DNA of 64,000 nucleotides from NCBI GenBank assembly GCA_022457155.1, contig JAJGOT010000003.1:300001-364000 (forward strand), in the 5' to 3' direction. This DNA is from Cladopsammia gracilis. Lineage: Eukaryota > Cnidaria > Anthozoa > Scleractinia > Dendrophylliidae. The notes beneath the pieces were generated by a model that saw only the letters and a program-made list of their open reading frames with translations, was not told the origin of the DNA and ran no database searches. Below are positions 10,801 to 17,861 of the stretch, in pieces (within the stretch, counting starts at the first letter, position 1; the number at the start of each line of letters is the position of its first letter). The translations under genes were made by a program, and so were the position numbers.

Positions 10801-12841
10801 CACCAGAAGGCTGCATCAGGGAACCCAGACAACGCCTCGCGGTACAATTCACTGGCTGAAGTAAGAAGCAAGAGTGATGGTTCTCTTAGCAATAGTTGGC
10901 CACATAACTGTATTTATTTATTTATTTATTTCGATAAAAAGTCACGACGTTCCGACCTCTCCGAGGTCATTTTAAAGTGAAAGTAAAAGACAAAATTAGC
11001 ATATCTATACCCTCTAAATATCCTTCAACAATCGGCATACCAGAAGAGAAACTAAAGCCTGCCGCACACTTGAGGAAAGTGCTGAGCAAAATTCCTGGCG
11101 AGGTAGTTAGCTCAGCTGTTTTCTCAAGTGTGCGCTGGAGTTTTTGTGAGTTTTTCGCGTCGCGAGGTCGTGAGGCAAATATCTGTCGTGTTTGATATTT
11201 TTTGCCTCGTGAGACAAATTCCTCATCGTGTGCGGGCGCCGCGAGAATCTGGCTGAGCCAAATTAATCGATTAGCCAATAAAATTGCATGGTGAGCTCAC
11301 GTGATTTCAAGCTCGACATTCAAGATGGCGGATGACGAGATGTTAGCACTTCTCGCAGCTCTTCTTATCCGTTTGTTTGTGGTCCACTCAGGGTATACAA
11401 AATATAATATTACATTTGTATAACTGCAATTGCTGTAAACAAAGTTTTAATATCCACTTTTTTAGAATATTCTTAGGATATAATTTAAATTTAGCATTTT
11501 ATTAGATTTTAATACAGTTAACATGCAACATACAAGGCTGCATAGAATTCGACAAGTTTATCCTCTAGGATAGCTTCGTCAACCACACTCCTGTCCGCCA
11601 TCTTGAATGTCGAGCTTGAAATCACGTGAGCTCGCCATGCACGCATTGGCTAATCGATTAATAGGCCATTTCCGAGTTGTCTTTAGCCTCTCTATCAAAG
11701 CGAGGCTAGGTGCAAAACCTTTCATATGAAAATGAGTTTTTATTTGCATGTGAATGAAAACTCATTTTCATATGAAAGGTTCCGCACCTAGCCTCGCTTT
11801 GATAGAGAGGCTAAAGGCAACTCGGAAATGGCCTAATGGCTCAGCTAGATTCTCTCGGCGCTCGCACACGATGAGGAATTTGTCTCGTGAGGCAAAAAAT
11901 ATCAAACACGACAGATATTTGCCTCACGACCTCGCAAGGCGAAAAACTCACAAAAACTCCAGCGCACACTTGAGGAAACAGCTGAGCTAACTACCTCACG
12001 AGGAATTTTGCTCAGCACTTTCCTCAAGTGTGCGGCAGGCTTAAACTTCTCAAAGTCTTTAAAAATTTATCAAATTTGAACAAAGCATAAGCCTAATTTT
12101 GGTTTGGAAACCCCATTTGTCTGAATTAGCATAGATTTATTCCTTCGTTTTCTAACTTACGATTATGGACTTTTGATGAAGAGTATCCGTCGTGTAACTG
12201 CCATCGATAAGGTTTTGTAGTTTGACGTATTTTGGCTGCTGTGGTTTCGTTGTAGCATTCGTAACTGGGCATGTTTGGACGCCAATCGACTCCCTGCGTA
12301 CTTCACTGTTGTTTGGAAGTTCGTGATCCAATGCGTCGTTATTTGTTGATGGTATTTCGTGAACAAGGACCTCTTCTTTTTCTGTACTTCCATTCGAAAC
12401 CAATTCCTTTGTCGCCGACTTTATCGACTCCGGGGTTTCTTCACTCACATCACCATTCATGTCTGTACCTTTCAATGGAGATTTCGGTCTCGTAGTTCGC
12501 ACCGTCTTTACAACTCCTTCTTTGTCGAACGCTGTTTCCAAATATGCTTGAAACCCGTCTCGGGCGCGAATTTTTAACACCACTGCCTCCCCAGTTGGAA
12601 TTTTGTCCAGAATCTCAAGCGCAACATGGTACGGAACATTTTCCAAGGCCTTCCCATTCACTTCCAGAATAACATCTCCAGTTTCAATGAAACCGGTCTC
12701 GTGAGCCACGCCGCCTTTTACAACGTGCGATACCGCGAGATACGGGCTTGCATTGCGTTTAACCGCCAAAAAACCCACGCCACCTGTTTTGCGCTTGATC
12801 AGGTTGACAGTTATTTTGCCCTTGTTGTAATCGTCCTCCAT
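860..12841 (-). CDS. NOS: nNOS-type nitric oxide synthase, partial gene (exons 1-10)
   Basis: Nitric oxide synthase makes NO and citrulline from L-arginine, O2 and NADPH. Ten exons join in frame: 12161-12841, 10698-10855, 10012-10174, 9159-9250, 7934-8075, 5567-5706, 3945-4055, 3004-3067, 2522-2623 and 860-928. All have GT donors, AG acceptors and matching phases, giving 574 residues. Visible are an N-terminal PDZ domain, the zinc-binding Cys-x4-Cys pair (231 and 236), the haem-ligating cysteine in [13 protein letters not shown] (Cys324), and the arginine-binding glutamate in ALVEIN. The end of the oxygenase domain, the calmodulin helix and the reductase are missing because the gene runs off the left edge. 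No stop codon or frameshift is seen, so it looks functional. The PDZ domain points to the neuronal-type architecture rather than the PDZ-less forms. A further 5' untranslated exon probably lies upstream of 12871. Confidence 0.96.
1341..1493. repeat. MITE with long inverted termini (family A)
   Basis: AGGCCCCGGTTGTTCAAAAG at the left end is mirrored by its inverse complement at the right. The arms also contain the palindrome GGATAGCGCTATCC. A second copy of the same family lies at 40456-40603. It sits in the NOS intron between exons 10 and 9. Confidence 0.9.
1545..1765. repeat. MITE with TTAA ends (TTAAAGGGACA family)
   Basis: The left end TTAAAGGGACACTGTTCC is mirrored by GGGACAGTGTCTCTTTAA at the right. 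TTAA flanks are typical of piggyBac or Kolobok-type elements. A related element occurs at 60384-60637. Confidence 0.8.
1766..2268. repeat. Two head-to-head copies of a CAATTGAGTGTCG MITE
   Basis: A full element runs from the TTTTCAATTGAGTGTCG near 2000 to its inverted terminus near 2260. A partial copy in opposite orientation fills 1766-1995. Both share subterminal ACCAAAACCAAAGTAAT and an internal CGCGTGCGAG block. Other partial copies are at 23490-23534 with 24995-25160, 27705-27760 with 29723-29780, and 44946-45460. Confidence 0.82.
2522..2623 (-). CDS. NOS: NOS exon 9: arginine-binding glutamate
   Basis: Thirty-four codons encode [12 protein letters not shown] then [20 protein letters not shown] and Q. 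The Glu in VEIN binds the guanidinium of L-arginine in the family. The acceptor is ccgcag and the donor gtttgt. Confidence 0.95.
3004..3067 (-). CDS. NOS: NOS exon 8 (short)
   Basis: A 64-bp exon encodes [20 protein letters not shown] plus E. It fits the gap between exons 7 and 9 exactly in phase (the split Trp codon is completed by its first G). Most animal NOS proteins have YMGTEIG here; this gene has Val for Gly. Confidence 0.92.
3298..3340 (+). other. Recurrent GGCTC/GAGCC stem-loop motif, copy 1
   Basis: ATCAAAGGCTCCTAAAAGCC followed by AACCCGTGAATA and AAATGCTAAC. The same arrangement recurs at 9532-9576 (minus), 17614-17650 and 20541-20580. The class is unknown. Confidence 0.55.
3511..3587 (-). 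pseudogene. tRNA-like sequence (Leu/Ser type), probably a SINE head
   Basis: On the minus strand there is a box A-like GGTGGCCGAATGG and a box B-like GGTTCAAGTCT, followed by a T-run that could end Pol III transcription. The T stem pairs poorly, so it is a decayed tRNA or a SINE head, not a working tRNA. Confidence 0.5.
3838..3898. repeat. GAGT/GACC microsatellite
   Basis: Imperfect GAGTGAGTGACC-type repeats lie 47 bp past the exon 7 donor within the NOS intron. Confidence 0.85.
3945..4055 (-). CDS. NOS: NOS exon 7
   Basis: The exon encodes [20 protein letters not shown] and then [13 protein letters not shown], the substrate-channel region. The acceptor is tttcag and the donor gttagt. It is squeezed between a GAGT-type microsatellite just inside the downstream intron and an AATC array about 30 bp upstream of its acceptor. 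Confidence 0.95.
4088..4122. repeat. AATC microsatellite
   Basis: About nine AATC units lie just upstream (on the minus strand) of the exon 7 acceptor. Confidence 0.95.
4325..4668. repeat. MITE with GGCCCAATTTATACTAGAGA ends
   Basis: The left terminus GGCCCAATTTATACTAGAGA is mirrored by the inverse complement of TCTCTACTATGAATTGGGCC at the right. A GACGAATTATC/GATAATTCGTC palindrome lies inside the left end. Confidence 0.8.
4701..4801. repeat. CATC then AATC compound microsatellite
   Basis: About nine CATC/CATCCCTC units run into about fourteen AATC units, followed by an A-rich tract. Confidence 0.95.
5180..5310 (-). pseudogene. Fragment matching the upstream/5' UTR region of the orphan gene at 53290-54057
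   Basis: Roughly 130 bp here (starting GGTGTTGTGG, with TGTTGGTTAGCTATTGTG and TTGGTGATC) align by eye with 54110-54235, which lies just 5' of the orphan secreted-protein gene. Similarity looks about 80 percent. No coding part of that gene is seen beside it. It lies in the NOS intron between exons 7 and 6. Confidence 0.75.
5400..5466 (-). mobile_element. tRNA-derived SINE head
   Basis: On the minus strand, box A-like GGCAGCTCAGTGGATGGAGC is followed by CACCGGTATCGCAAGGTC and box B-like GATTCGAATCTC. The spacing is tRNA-like. The same CCGGT...GGTC anticodon-arm region is seen in the SINEs at 38046 and 55490. Confidence 0.7.
5567..5706 (-). CDS. NOS: NOS exon 6
   Basis: The exon encodes [20 protein letters not shown] and the [15 protein letters not shown] segment of the oxygenase core. 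The acceptor is ctacag and the donor gtaaga. A split Lys codon joins it to exon 7. Confidence 0.95.
6358..6500. repeat. Near-perfect 143-bp palindrome (foldback element)
   Basis: Left arm GTTATTTACCGGCC, then GGTCCGTATAGG and GAGGTCTCGAGTACGG, is repeated as the inverse complement on the right. There is only a short mismatch near each end and a three-base centre. The arms are about 70 bp. It lies in the NOS intron between exons 6 and 5. Confidence 0.93.
7630..7765. other. CCGCCCGCTC-rich interval
   Basis: GCGGGCGGAA/CCGCCCGCTC motifs occur three to four times in both orientations, in a locally GC-rich patch of the NOS intron. It is probably a small repeat element. Boundaries are unclear. Confidence 0.35.
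7934..8075 (-). CDS. NOS: NOS exon 5
   Basis: The exon encodes STITVFPQR, then [20 protein letters not shown] and IEFTE, nearly invariant in animal NOS. It completes a split Arg codon with exon 4 and ends in phase 0 at gtacgt. Confidence 0.95.
8105..8945. repeat. ATCAAAGG-rich element in NOS intron
   Basis: Direct and inverted copies of ATCAAAGG/CCTTTGAT cluster at 8110-8290 and again at 8855-8945, framing an AT-rich interior. This looks like subterminal repeats of a non-autonomous DNA transposon, but no exact ends were found. Confidence 0.4.
9159..9250 (-). CDS. NOS: NOS exon 4
   Basis: Thirty codons plus two bases encode [14 protein letters not shown]...GTNKGNIR, the oxygenase segment right after the haem motif. 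The acceptor is ttatag and the donor gtgata. Confidence 0.94.
9532..9576 (-). other. Recurrent GGCTC/GAGCC stem-loop motif, copy 2
   Basis: On the minus strand: ATCAAAGGCTCCTAAGAGCC, AACCCGTGAAGAAG, AAATGCTAACG. It is nearly identical to copy 1 at 3298-3340. Confidence 0.6.
10012..10174 (-). CDS. NOS: NOS exon 3: haem-cysteine motif
   Basis: The exon begins with one base completing a Leu codon, then 54 codons. It carries the NOS signature [13 protein letters not shown], whose cysteine is the axial haem ligand. The acceptor is attcag and the donor gtgagc. Confidence 0.97.
10698..10855 (-). CDS. NOS: NOS exon 2: zinc-binding cysteines
   Basis: The exon encodes 52 codons plus two bases. It contains C-TARR-C followed by LGSLM, the Cys-x4-Cys zinc tetrathiolate motif at the NOS dimer interface, and then [14 protein letters not shown]. 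The acceptor is ttcag before 10855 and the donor is gtaagt after 10698. Confidence 0.93.
10917..10980 (-). mobile_element. TTTA microsatellite next to a decayed hammerhead-like hairpin
   Basis: On the minus strand, GACCTC-GGA-GAGGTC (6-bp stem) is followed by GGAACGTCGTGAC, then TTTTTATCG and a TAAA repeat tail. This recalls stem II, GAAAC and the GTC cleavage site of Penelope-type hammerheads, but the CUGANGA core is missing. Confidence 0.35.
11055..12042. repeat. Large foldback element (about 1 kb)
   Basis: AAGCCTGCCGCACACTTGAG at 11055 is mirrored by its inverse complement ending at 12042. Arms of about 270 bp pair all the way to CAAGATGGCGGA/TCCGCCATCTTG near 11320 and 11595. Each arm itself contains inverted TGAGGAAA...TTTCCTCA blocks. 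It lies in the NOS intron between exon 2 and the PDZ exon. Confidence 0.92.
11663..11834. repeat. 172-bp palindromic MITE nested in the foldback's right arm
   Basis: AGGCCATTTCCGAG at the left is mirrored by CTCGGAAATGGCCT at the right, with inner arms containing CCTCGCTTTGATAGAGAGGC and CATATGAAA. The left arm of the host foldback, at 11255-11275, lacks the insert and shows the empty site. The duplication is AAT or TA, depending on where the end is drawn. Confidence 0.92.
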
Positions 12842-12871
12842 TTTAACTTCGTCTTTCACCGACGAATGTAC
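12161..12871 (-). CDS. NOS: NOS exon 1 found: PDZ domain, beta-finger, linker
   Basis: The coding start chosen is the ATG at 12841 (MEDDYNKGK), which aligns with the MED start of vertebrate nNOS. A pyrimidine-rich AG acceptor at 12873-12872 implies a 5' UTR exon upstream. The PDZ domain spans about residues 9-93, with a GVGF carboxylate-binding loop at 21-24. Residues 100-119 (LETAF...KTVRTTRP) match the beta-finger extension that binds syntrophin in nNOS. Residues 186-191 (IGVQTC) lie where nNOS has its LC8/PIN-binding GIQVD motif. The exon ends in TDTLHQKS, typical of nNOS just before the zinc cysteines. The donor is gtaagt after 12161. The reading frame stays open upstream to 12955, but that part precedes the acceptor and is judged non-coding. 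Confidence 0.93.
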
Positions 12872-12904
12872 CTGAGAAAACAATAGGTGGTTTCCAACCA
12901 TTCC

Positions 12905-13035
12905 CTGAGGATTTAAACGGCAAAAGCGCAGCGGCCATGCTGGTGGACGGAACAAAAGAAAGTAACAGATGCTAATGCGAAATCTTTTGTTTTGTACACC
13001 AGCGTGACGTCAGGTGAAAATGTCCTATAACAAAG
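12905..13035. repeat. Decayed MITE related to 19252-19428
   Basis: GCGGCCATGCTGGTGGACGG, GTACACCAG and GTGACGTCAGGTGAAAATG follow the order seen in the intact element at 19252-19428. It lies directly upstream of the inferred acceptor of the NOS PDZ exon. Confidence 0.55.
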
Positions 13036-13395
13036 TAGTTGTTGTAAATGGTTATGGCTAAACTTGCGGCGTTGATGTTTGCAAAAGTAGGAATAATTCA
13101 GTGGCGTAGCCAGCGTACAGGCCCGTAGGCCCGGGCCTACAAATTTTTCAGCCTACTTGTGTTACATTTTTAAGAATTGGAAATGAAAAATTCAATTCCA
13201 TTCTCTTTTATCAAATATTAGGATTTCGGTGCTGTCAAGATACACATAAAATCACCAGAAAGTGAAGGATAAAGCATTTTCAAGGGCCAATATCGAAAAG
13301 TTTTCCGGGGCGGGGGTATAACCCCGGACCTCCCTGGGAATAATAATTGGCCGGATACAACGGCATCGCACGCAACATTGGGTGACCACCACTGA

Positions 13396-13785
13396 AATTG
13401 TTGCACGCAATATAGCACGCAATATAGCACGCAACAAATCCAGAATGGTGAAGTATATTTAAAGGTGGACGCACTCTGCGATTATTTGTTAGTTATATAT
13501 ATTATCGTTTGTAATATTATTTAGGTATATTAGCTCGGCTGTCGATCATTCGAGTTTTATAATGAGCCCCTGGCTCGGAGAATTGGGCAACCACTCCCTC
13601 AGAAAACGATGTTAAACAAATTTTGTAATGTATTATTATATTGTATTGTTGCACACTGATTTCGGTGAAATTATTGCACGCAATATAGCAATATACACTC
13701 AATATAGCACGCAATTAACCCCTAGTAGAATAATGGGGTACATTTAAAGGTGGACACACGCTGAAGTTGTTTCATAGTTATATAC
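13396..13785. repeat. Direct duplication of about 105 bp
   Basis: GCACGCAATATAGCACGCAA and TTTAAAGGTGGAC...TAGTTATATA occur in the same order at 13396-13502 and 13670-13785, separated by about 170 bp. No gene is seen here. Confidence 0.7.
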
Positions 13786-13879
13786 CATGGCAGGAGATCT
13801 TAGCAAAGAAGATCCCCAGTCAAAATTAACAATACTTTAATTACAATTCAAGTGATGGCTAATATAAAAATGTTGCACC

Positions 13880-14580
13880 CATATACTGTCCCGAGGGTGT
13901 CCGTAATAGCGACAGTCCGTAATAGCGGGGTGCGAAAAACTTTATTTGAAAACATACTTACAGTAGGGGGATTACATGTATTTACATGTCATTGACTGCA
14001 GGACATATCTCAGAAACTATTCCACATGTAAAGAGCATTAAAACCGTTCTATTTACTAACCCTAACCCAAACATAATAGGCTAACTGAACAGAACGGAAG
14101 TTAAATACGCTTTTGTATAGTATATAGTAGTTCAGTAAATTGTACCCAAGAATCAAAATAATGTTACTGGAATTGCATCCAACCTATGCATCGTTTTCAT
14201 TTCCTGCTGTACACACTTAACATTTGAAAATTTGTGGGATTTATTTCCAAACGGTTCTGGGTAACTCTCCTTTGAATGTCAATTTCGCTGACGTTGTCGT
14301 CAAGGAGGCTAAATGCGTGCGTAACGTTAAACTGTCTTCTTTGAACAAGAAAGGTAGCAATGTTTTGAATCCTGTCAATAACGTCCTTGAAAGTCTTCAA
14401 AAGAAGAAGGGCAAATCCAGCGAGAAAGACAAGGTGTTAAAAAATGTGTTTTAAAATTCCAAGTGCCGCTCGGTGTCCGCTTTAACGAGTGTAAAAACAA
14501 TCAAATTGTAACGTCGGGAACGAATCAAGACCGTACCAGCGAGATGTCCGTAATAGCGGGAGTTTGTTTCAGTATAACGT
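13880..14580. repeat. TCCGTAATAGCG-bearing repeat, probable pogo/Tigger-like remnant
   Basis: GTCCGTAATAGCG occurs twice at 13896-13930 and once at 14543. The interior has short open frames on both strands that I do not recognise with confidence. The family assignment is a guess from the terminal motif. Confidence 0.35.
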
Positions 14581-14786
14581 TGCCGGAGCTATCCGCAAGG
14601 TCGTGTTTTTTTTAAACATTCTTTTCGAGCCTTTTAGAGGCATTATTGTGTAATGTAACATAGTGTGATTTGGATTATTGAGCTGAATACTTTTGGTAAC
14701 GGAAACCTAGTTCCGGTGACAAAAACGGCACTTTTGTTATGTTGCAAAAAAAGGCACTAATTATCCATCTAACTAAACTTCAGGGT

Positions 14787-15090
14787 GACAAATTTTATCG
14801 CCAACTCTGGGGTCTATTAAGTCACGATTTAGTAGACACGCTAAACTTTTCCTTTAGACACGGATCACTCTCCGACACAGAATTATTCGCCTCCTTTACA
14901 AGAAGGATGACTTGAAAAACTGGCGACCGATTTCGCTGTTAAACACCGATTACAAAATATGTACTAAAATTTTGGCCAATAGATTACGCAAAGTTATCCC
15001 GCTGTTTCTAAGCGAAGATCAAACATGCGGGGTTCCTGACCGTAGTATTTTCGAATTGTTTGTTTTTATTATGAAATCCGTACGTTTATC
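14787..15090 (+). pseudogene. LINE reverse-transcriptase fragment (L1/Tx1-like)
   Basis: The first frame reads DKFYRQLWGLL...FRHGSLSDT. After a one-base shift near 14880 it continues IIRLLYKKDDLKNWRPISLL, then NTDYKICTKILANRLRKVIP and LSEDQTCGVPDRSIFE. This is RT domain motif 1-2 of L1/Tx1-type LINEs. It is frameshifted and truncated on both sides, so dead. Confidence 0.88.
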
Positions 15091-15459
15091 TGAGGCAATG
15101 ACGATTTTTCGCACATAATAAATACGAAATGATCTGTTAATTTCCAAAACTTGCCCAATGGATGATCTTAAGGATTAATACATTATTTCATTCAACCTCA
15201 AAGAAACTATTAAGTTTACCTCTCTTTTTGTCCAACTGGTGCTCAATCAAATACGGAAGGGGAATTTGTGAAAACGTCTTTCACCGGCTGTTCAAGCTAG
15301 TTCATTAATTTTTAATTCCTCCCAAGTTTCTGTATAGTCCACAGAGAATCCACACAAACTGTGTGACCATTTGAATTTTTAAATTTAGGTGAAATGTAAC
15401 GAAATGTAATGGGAACATTGCGATGGGTATGTATATATGAACATATTAATTCTAAATGT

Positions 15460-15623
15460 AATCTTACCTAAAATGTAAGAAAGAAAAAATAATTCTTTCC
15501 AATGCTTAATCTCCCTCTACGTTCTTTTTCTCTTATGACTTTTTTTTTGTGTGTAACGATTTTAGTGTAAATGTGGTGTATGTTTATCAATAAAGATTTT
15601 CCAAAAAAAAAAATCTTACCTAA
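15460..15623 (+). mobile_element. 5'-truncated retroposon tail with 12-bp target duplication
   Basis: AATCTTACCTAA occurs at 15460-15471 and 15612-15623. The 140 bp between end in AATAAA followed by a poly-A run at 15602-15611. This is the footprint of target-primed reverse transcription of a strongly truncated RNA. Confidence 0.85.
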
Positions 15624-15684
15624 GTAAAATGTTGTGTATTGTCCTCCTTTATATCTTATGCGTCCCTTGGCGCATATAGGGACT

Positions 15685-15834
15685 GATTTTTTGCCATCTT
15701 TGCGGCTGAAAACGGCAAATTTTGGCGTCTTGCGTCGGCCGTTTAATTACCTGTGCAGACAAACGACCAACGCAAAAACCTGCAAAACGCCAAAATTCAC
15801 CGTTTTCAACCGCAAGGATGGCAATAAATCACAT
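15685..15834. repeat. Foldback MITE
   Basis: TTTTTTGCCATCTTTGCGGC and AACGGCAAATTTTGGCG at the left are mirrored by CGCCAAAATTCACCGTT and GCAAGGATGGCAATAAA at the right. Confidence 0.85.
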
Positions 15835-16182
15835 TTAAGGTGAGATTATGTTTAGTTTGGATTTATATGCAGAAATTCATCGCAGTATTTACGATAATGC
15901 GACCATTTGCTTTAAATTTTAAAATGTTAATGGACACAATTTGTGTGGGATCAAGCCTCTCTCAATAACGAATTCAAAACAGGTTCACACGAATTAATTA
16001 AACAACACTGCACTTCAGAAGACTGAATGATAGTACTATTTTGGAGTGCGCTGGAGAAACAATAAATAATGCAGAAATTGTGTACATTTTCCAAATACAC
16101 AATTTAAAATGTTCTTAGCTCTCACCAGAATTCCGTGACAAATGCAAACCAGCCGCAATCACGATATTTTTTTATTTTGTCT

Positions 16183-16268
16183 ACTCCGATAACTGAAATT
16201 ATGAGAAATTTTCCATTTGCATGCGTAAATTGGATACGAAAAGTATATGAAACCGCAATAACAACATA
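16183..16268. repeat. 86-bp direct repeat, left of SINE
   Basis: ACTCCGATAACTG to ACAACATA; identical to 16542-16627 except for two bases. Confidence 0.95.
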
Positions 16269-16541
16269 GTAAGTAAAGTCGCGCACCCGAGCCAGAAGGC
16301 TCATAACGGCCGGAGCTTAAACCCGGTTTCTATAGCATGAAGCGACTAGGAATATTGCTACTCCCCCCTGGATGGGATGCTAGTCCATCGCAGGGTTACC
16401 CCCGACACCTGGGTGGAGAGAGACAGTGTGGAGTAAAGTTTCTTGTCTGAGGAAACAACACGACGGCAGAGACCAGGCTTCGAACCACCGACCTTCAGGT
16501 TGAAAGTCCGACGCGCTAACCACTACACCACCGTGCCGCCC
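16269..16541 (-). mobile_element. tRNA-derived SINE, full length
   Basis: On the minus strand the head has GGTGTAGTGGTTAGCGCG (box A) and GGTGGTTCGAAGCC (box B). A body and conserved tail follow, with GATGGACTAGCATCCCATCC and CCTAGTCGCTTCATG. It is flanked by 86-bp direct repeats (16183-16268 and 16542-16627). Confidence 0.88.
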
Positions 16542-16627
16542 ACTCCGATAACTGAAATTACGAGAAATTTCCCATTTGCATGCGTAAATTGGATACGAAA
16601 AGTATATGAAACCGCAATAACAACATA
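16542..16627. repeat. 86-bp direct repeat, right of SINE
   Basis: Second copy of the 86-bp block that brackets the SINE. Confidence 0.95.
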
Positions 16628-16739
16628 ACCGCCAAGATATCGAAATTCCCCTCGTCGAAATTCCTCTCTCGCTTCGCGCGCGACCTACTCCAGTACATGT
16701 ACCGGTATGTAATGAAGCGCAAACCGGGAAGCTCTGAAT

Positions 16740-17200
16740 TACCATTCGTTCGTTGACCAACAATCCATCCGTTAACATGTAACCGATGACATCTGAAAGC
16801 TTCACATGCACGCTTTTGCTTCTTCGTATCAAGTTTCGCTTACATACGATAAGTTTCACCTTGTTTGAATGCAGTGTAATAACTACTACGTTTTCTTAGA
16901 CTAACGGACAAAATAAATACTGTCTAATTCTTCTGTGATTTTAATTACCAACAATCCATCCGTTAACATGTCACCGATGACATCTTAAAATTTCGAATAA
17001 GAAAAATAATTAAAAAGGTTCATTAAAAACAGACAAAGAAGACAAAACATGGATCAACCATAAGGATAAGGATACTGCCAAAACAAATTTCCAAATTTTG
17101 GACTTATGGTTTGGTTTTAAGCCAGATAAGATCAACTATGTTGGCTCATTGTTTTCCGTTGATTGTAAGTAGTAAGTCGCATTCATTACAATTAACCTAA
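16740..17200. repeat. Third, partial copy of the 22-kb/26-kb duplicated sequence
   Basis: It shares GACCAACAATCC, CCGTTAACATG, the AAAACATGGA...CCATA block and GGTTTGGTTTTAAGCCAGAT with 22600-23000 and 26830-27430 in the same order. It is more diverged than those two are from each other. Confidence 0.75.
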
Positions 17201-17613
17201 TCACAAGCTATGCGAGAGCTTTTGCGTAAAGGTGGGCCGATAGCTAAATTGACGTGAAAGACTTTCCTTAGAAGGTGTGGTTGACGAAAGAAATTTATTA
17301 CCATCCACGTTCCTTATTTTGGTATGTTCTTCAAAGTAACTAGAGCTACAACCTTAGTCTTGCTTCGCAACTGAGCACAAGATTATATTTCAGATAAATC
17401 GTGATGGTGGTCGCGATATTTTGGTTAAACAAGAGATATTGTCTCAAACTCTTAATTCCTACTGACAATGTTCTTAAACTTCTGCACCTGTGTTGATCAG
17501 TAGGGTAAAGGATACTGAATTTATAACCTGAACTAAACTTGCCGAATAAGCACAATCGTTCAAGTATGTCTAGAATTACTAGGATTTCACTTCATATGTA
17601 TCTTTGAAGAAAA

Positions 17614-17650
17614 ATCAAAGGGCTCTAAGAGCCGACTCGTGAATACGAAC
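17614..17650 (+). other. Recurrent stem-loop motif, copy 3
   Basis: ATCAAAGGGCTCTAAGAGCC followed by GACTCGTGAATACGAA. Confidence 0.5.
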
Positions 17651-17722
17651 CAATGTAACTAGTTAAGCCAACAGATCGGTTTTCATTTTCCATACTGAGT
17701 TTCAAGTCAAAGAATGGGTTTA

Positions 17723-17861
17723 CCTCGGTGTAAGAACCTGTGACTTTTTCCATTGTTTTTTACCTTTGTAGTATTGCATTCCCAGTTGACTCTATTGTTT
17801 TATGCCTTTTGTTTTCTTTATTTTACGTCACTCGTGAATTTGACAGGTTCTTACACCGAGG
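17723..17861. repeat. 139-bp MITE
   Basis: CCTCGGTGTAAGAACCTGT at the left is the exact inverse complement of ACAGGTTCTTACACCGAGG at the right. The interior is T-rich. Confidence 0.92.

Noticed and set aside
12842..12955. Extension of the NOS PDZ exon to an upstream ATG at 12955
   Set aside because: A good acceptor at 12872 and nNOS-like start at 12841 argue for a UTR; the extension overlaps a decayed MITE.
16380..16859. 159-codon minus-strand frame
   Set aside because: It is a read-through of the SINE (GGVVVSASDFQPEGRWFEAW is a typical SINE translation artefact).
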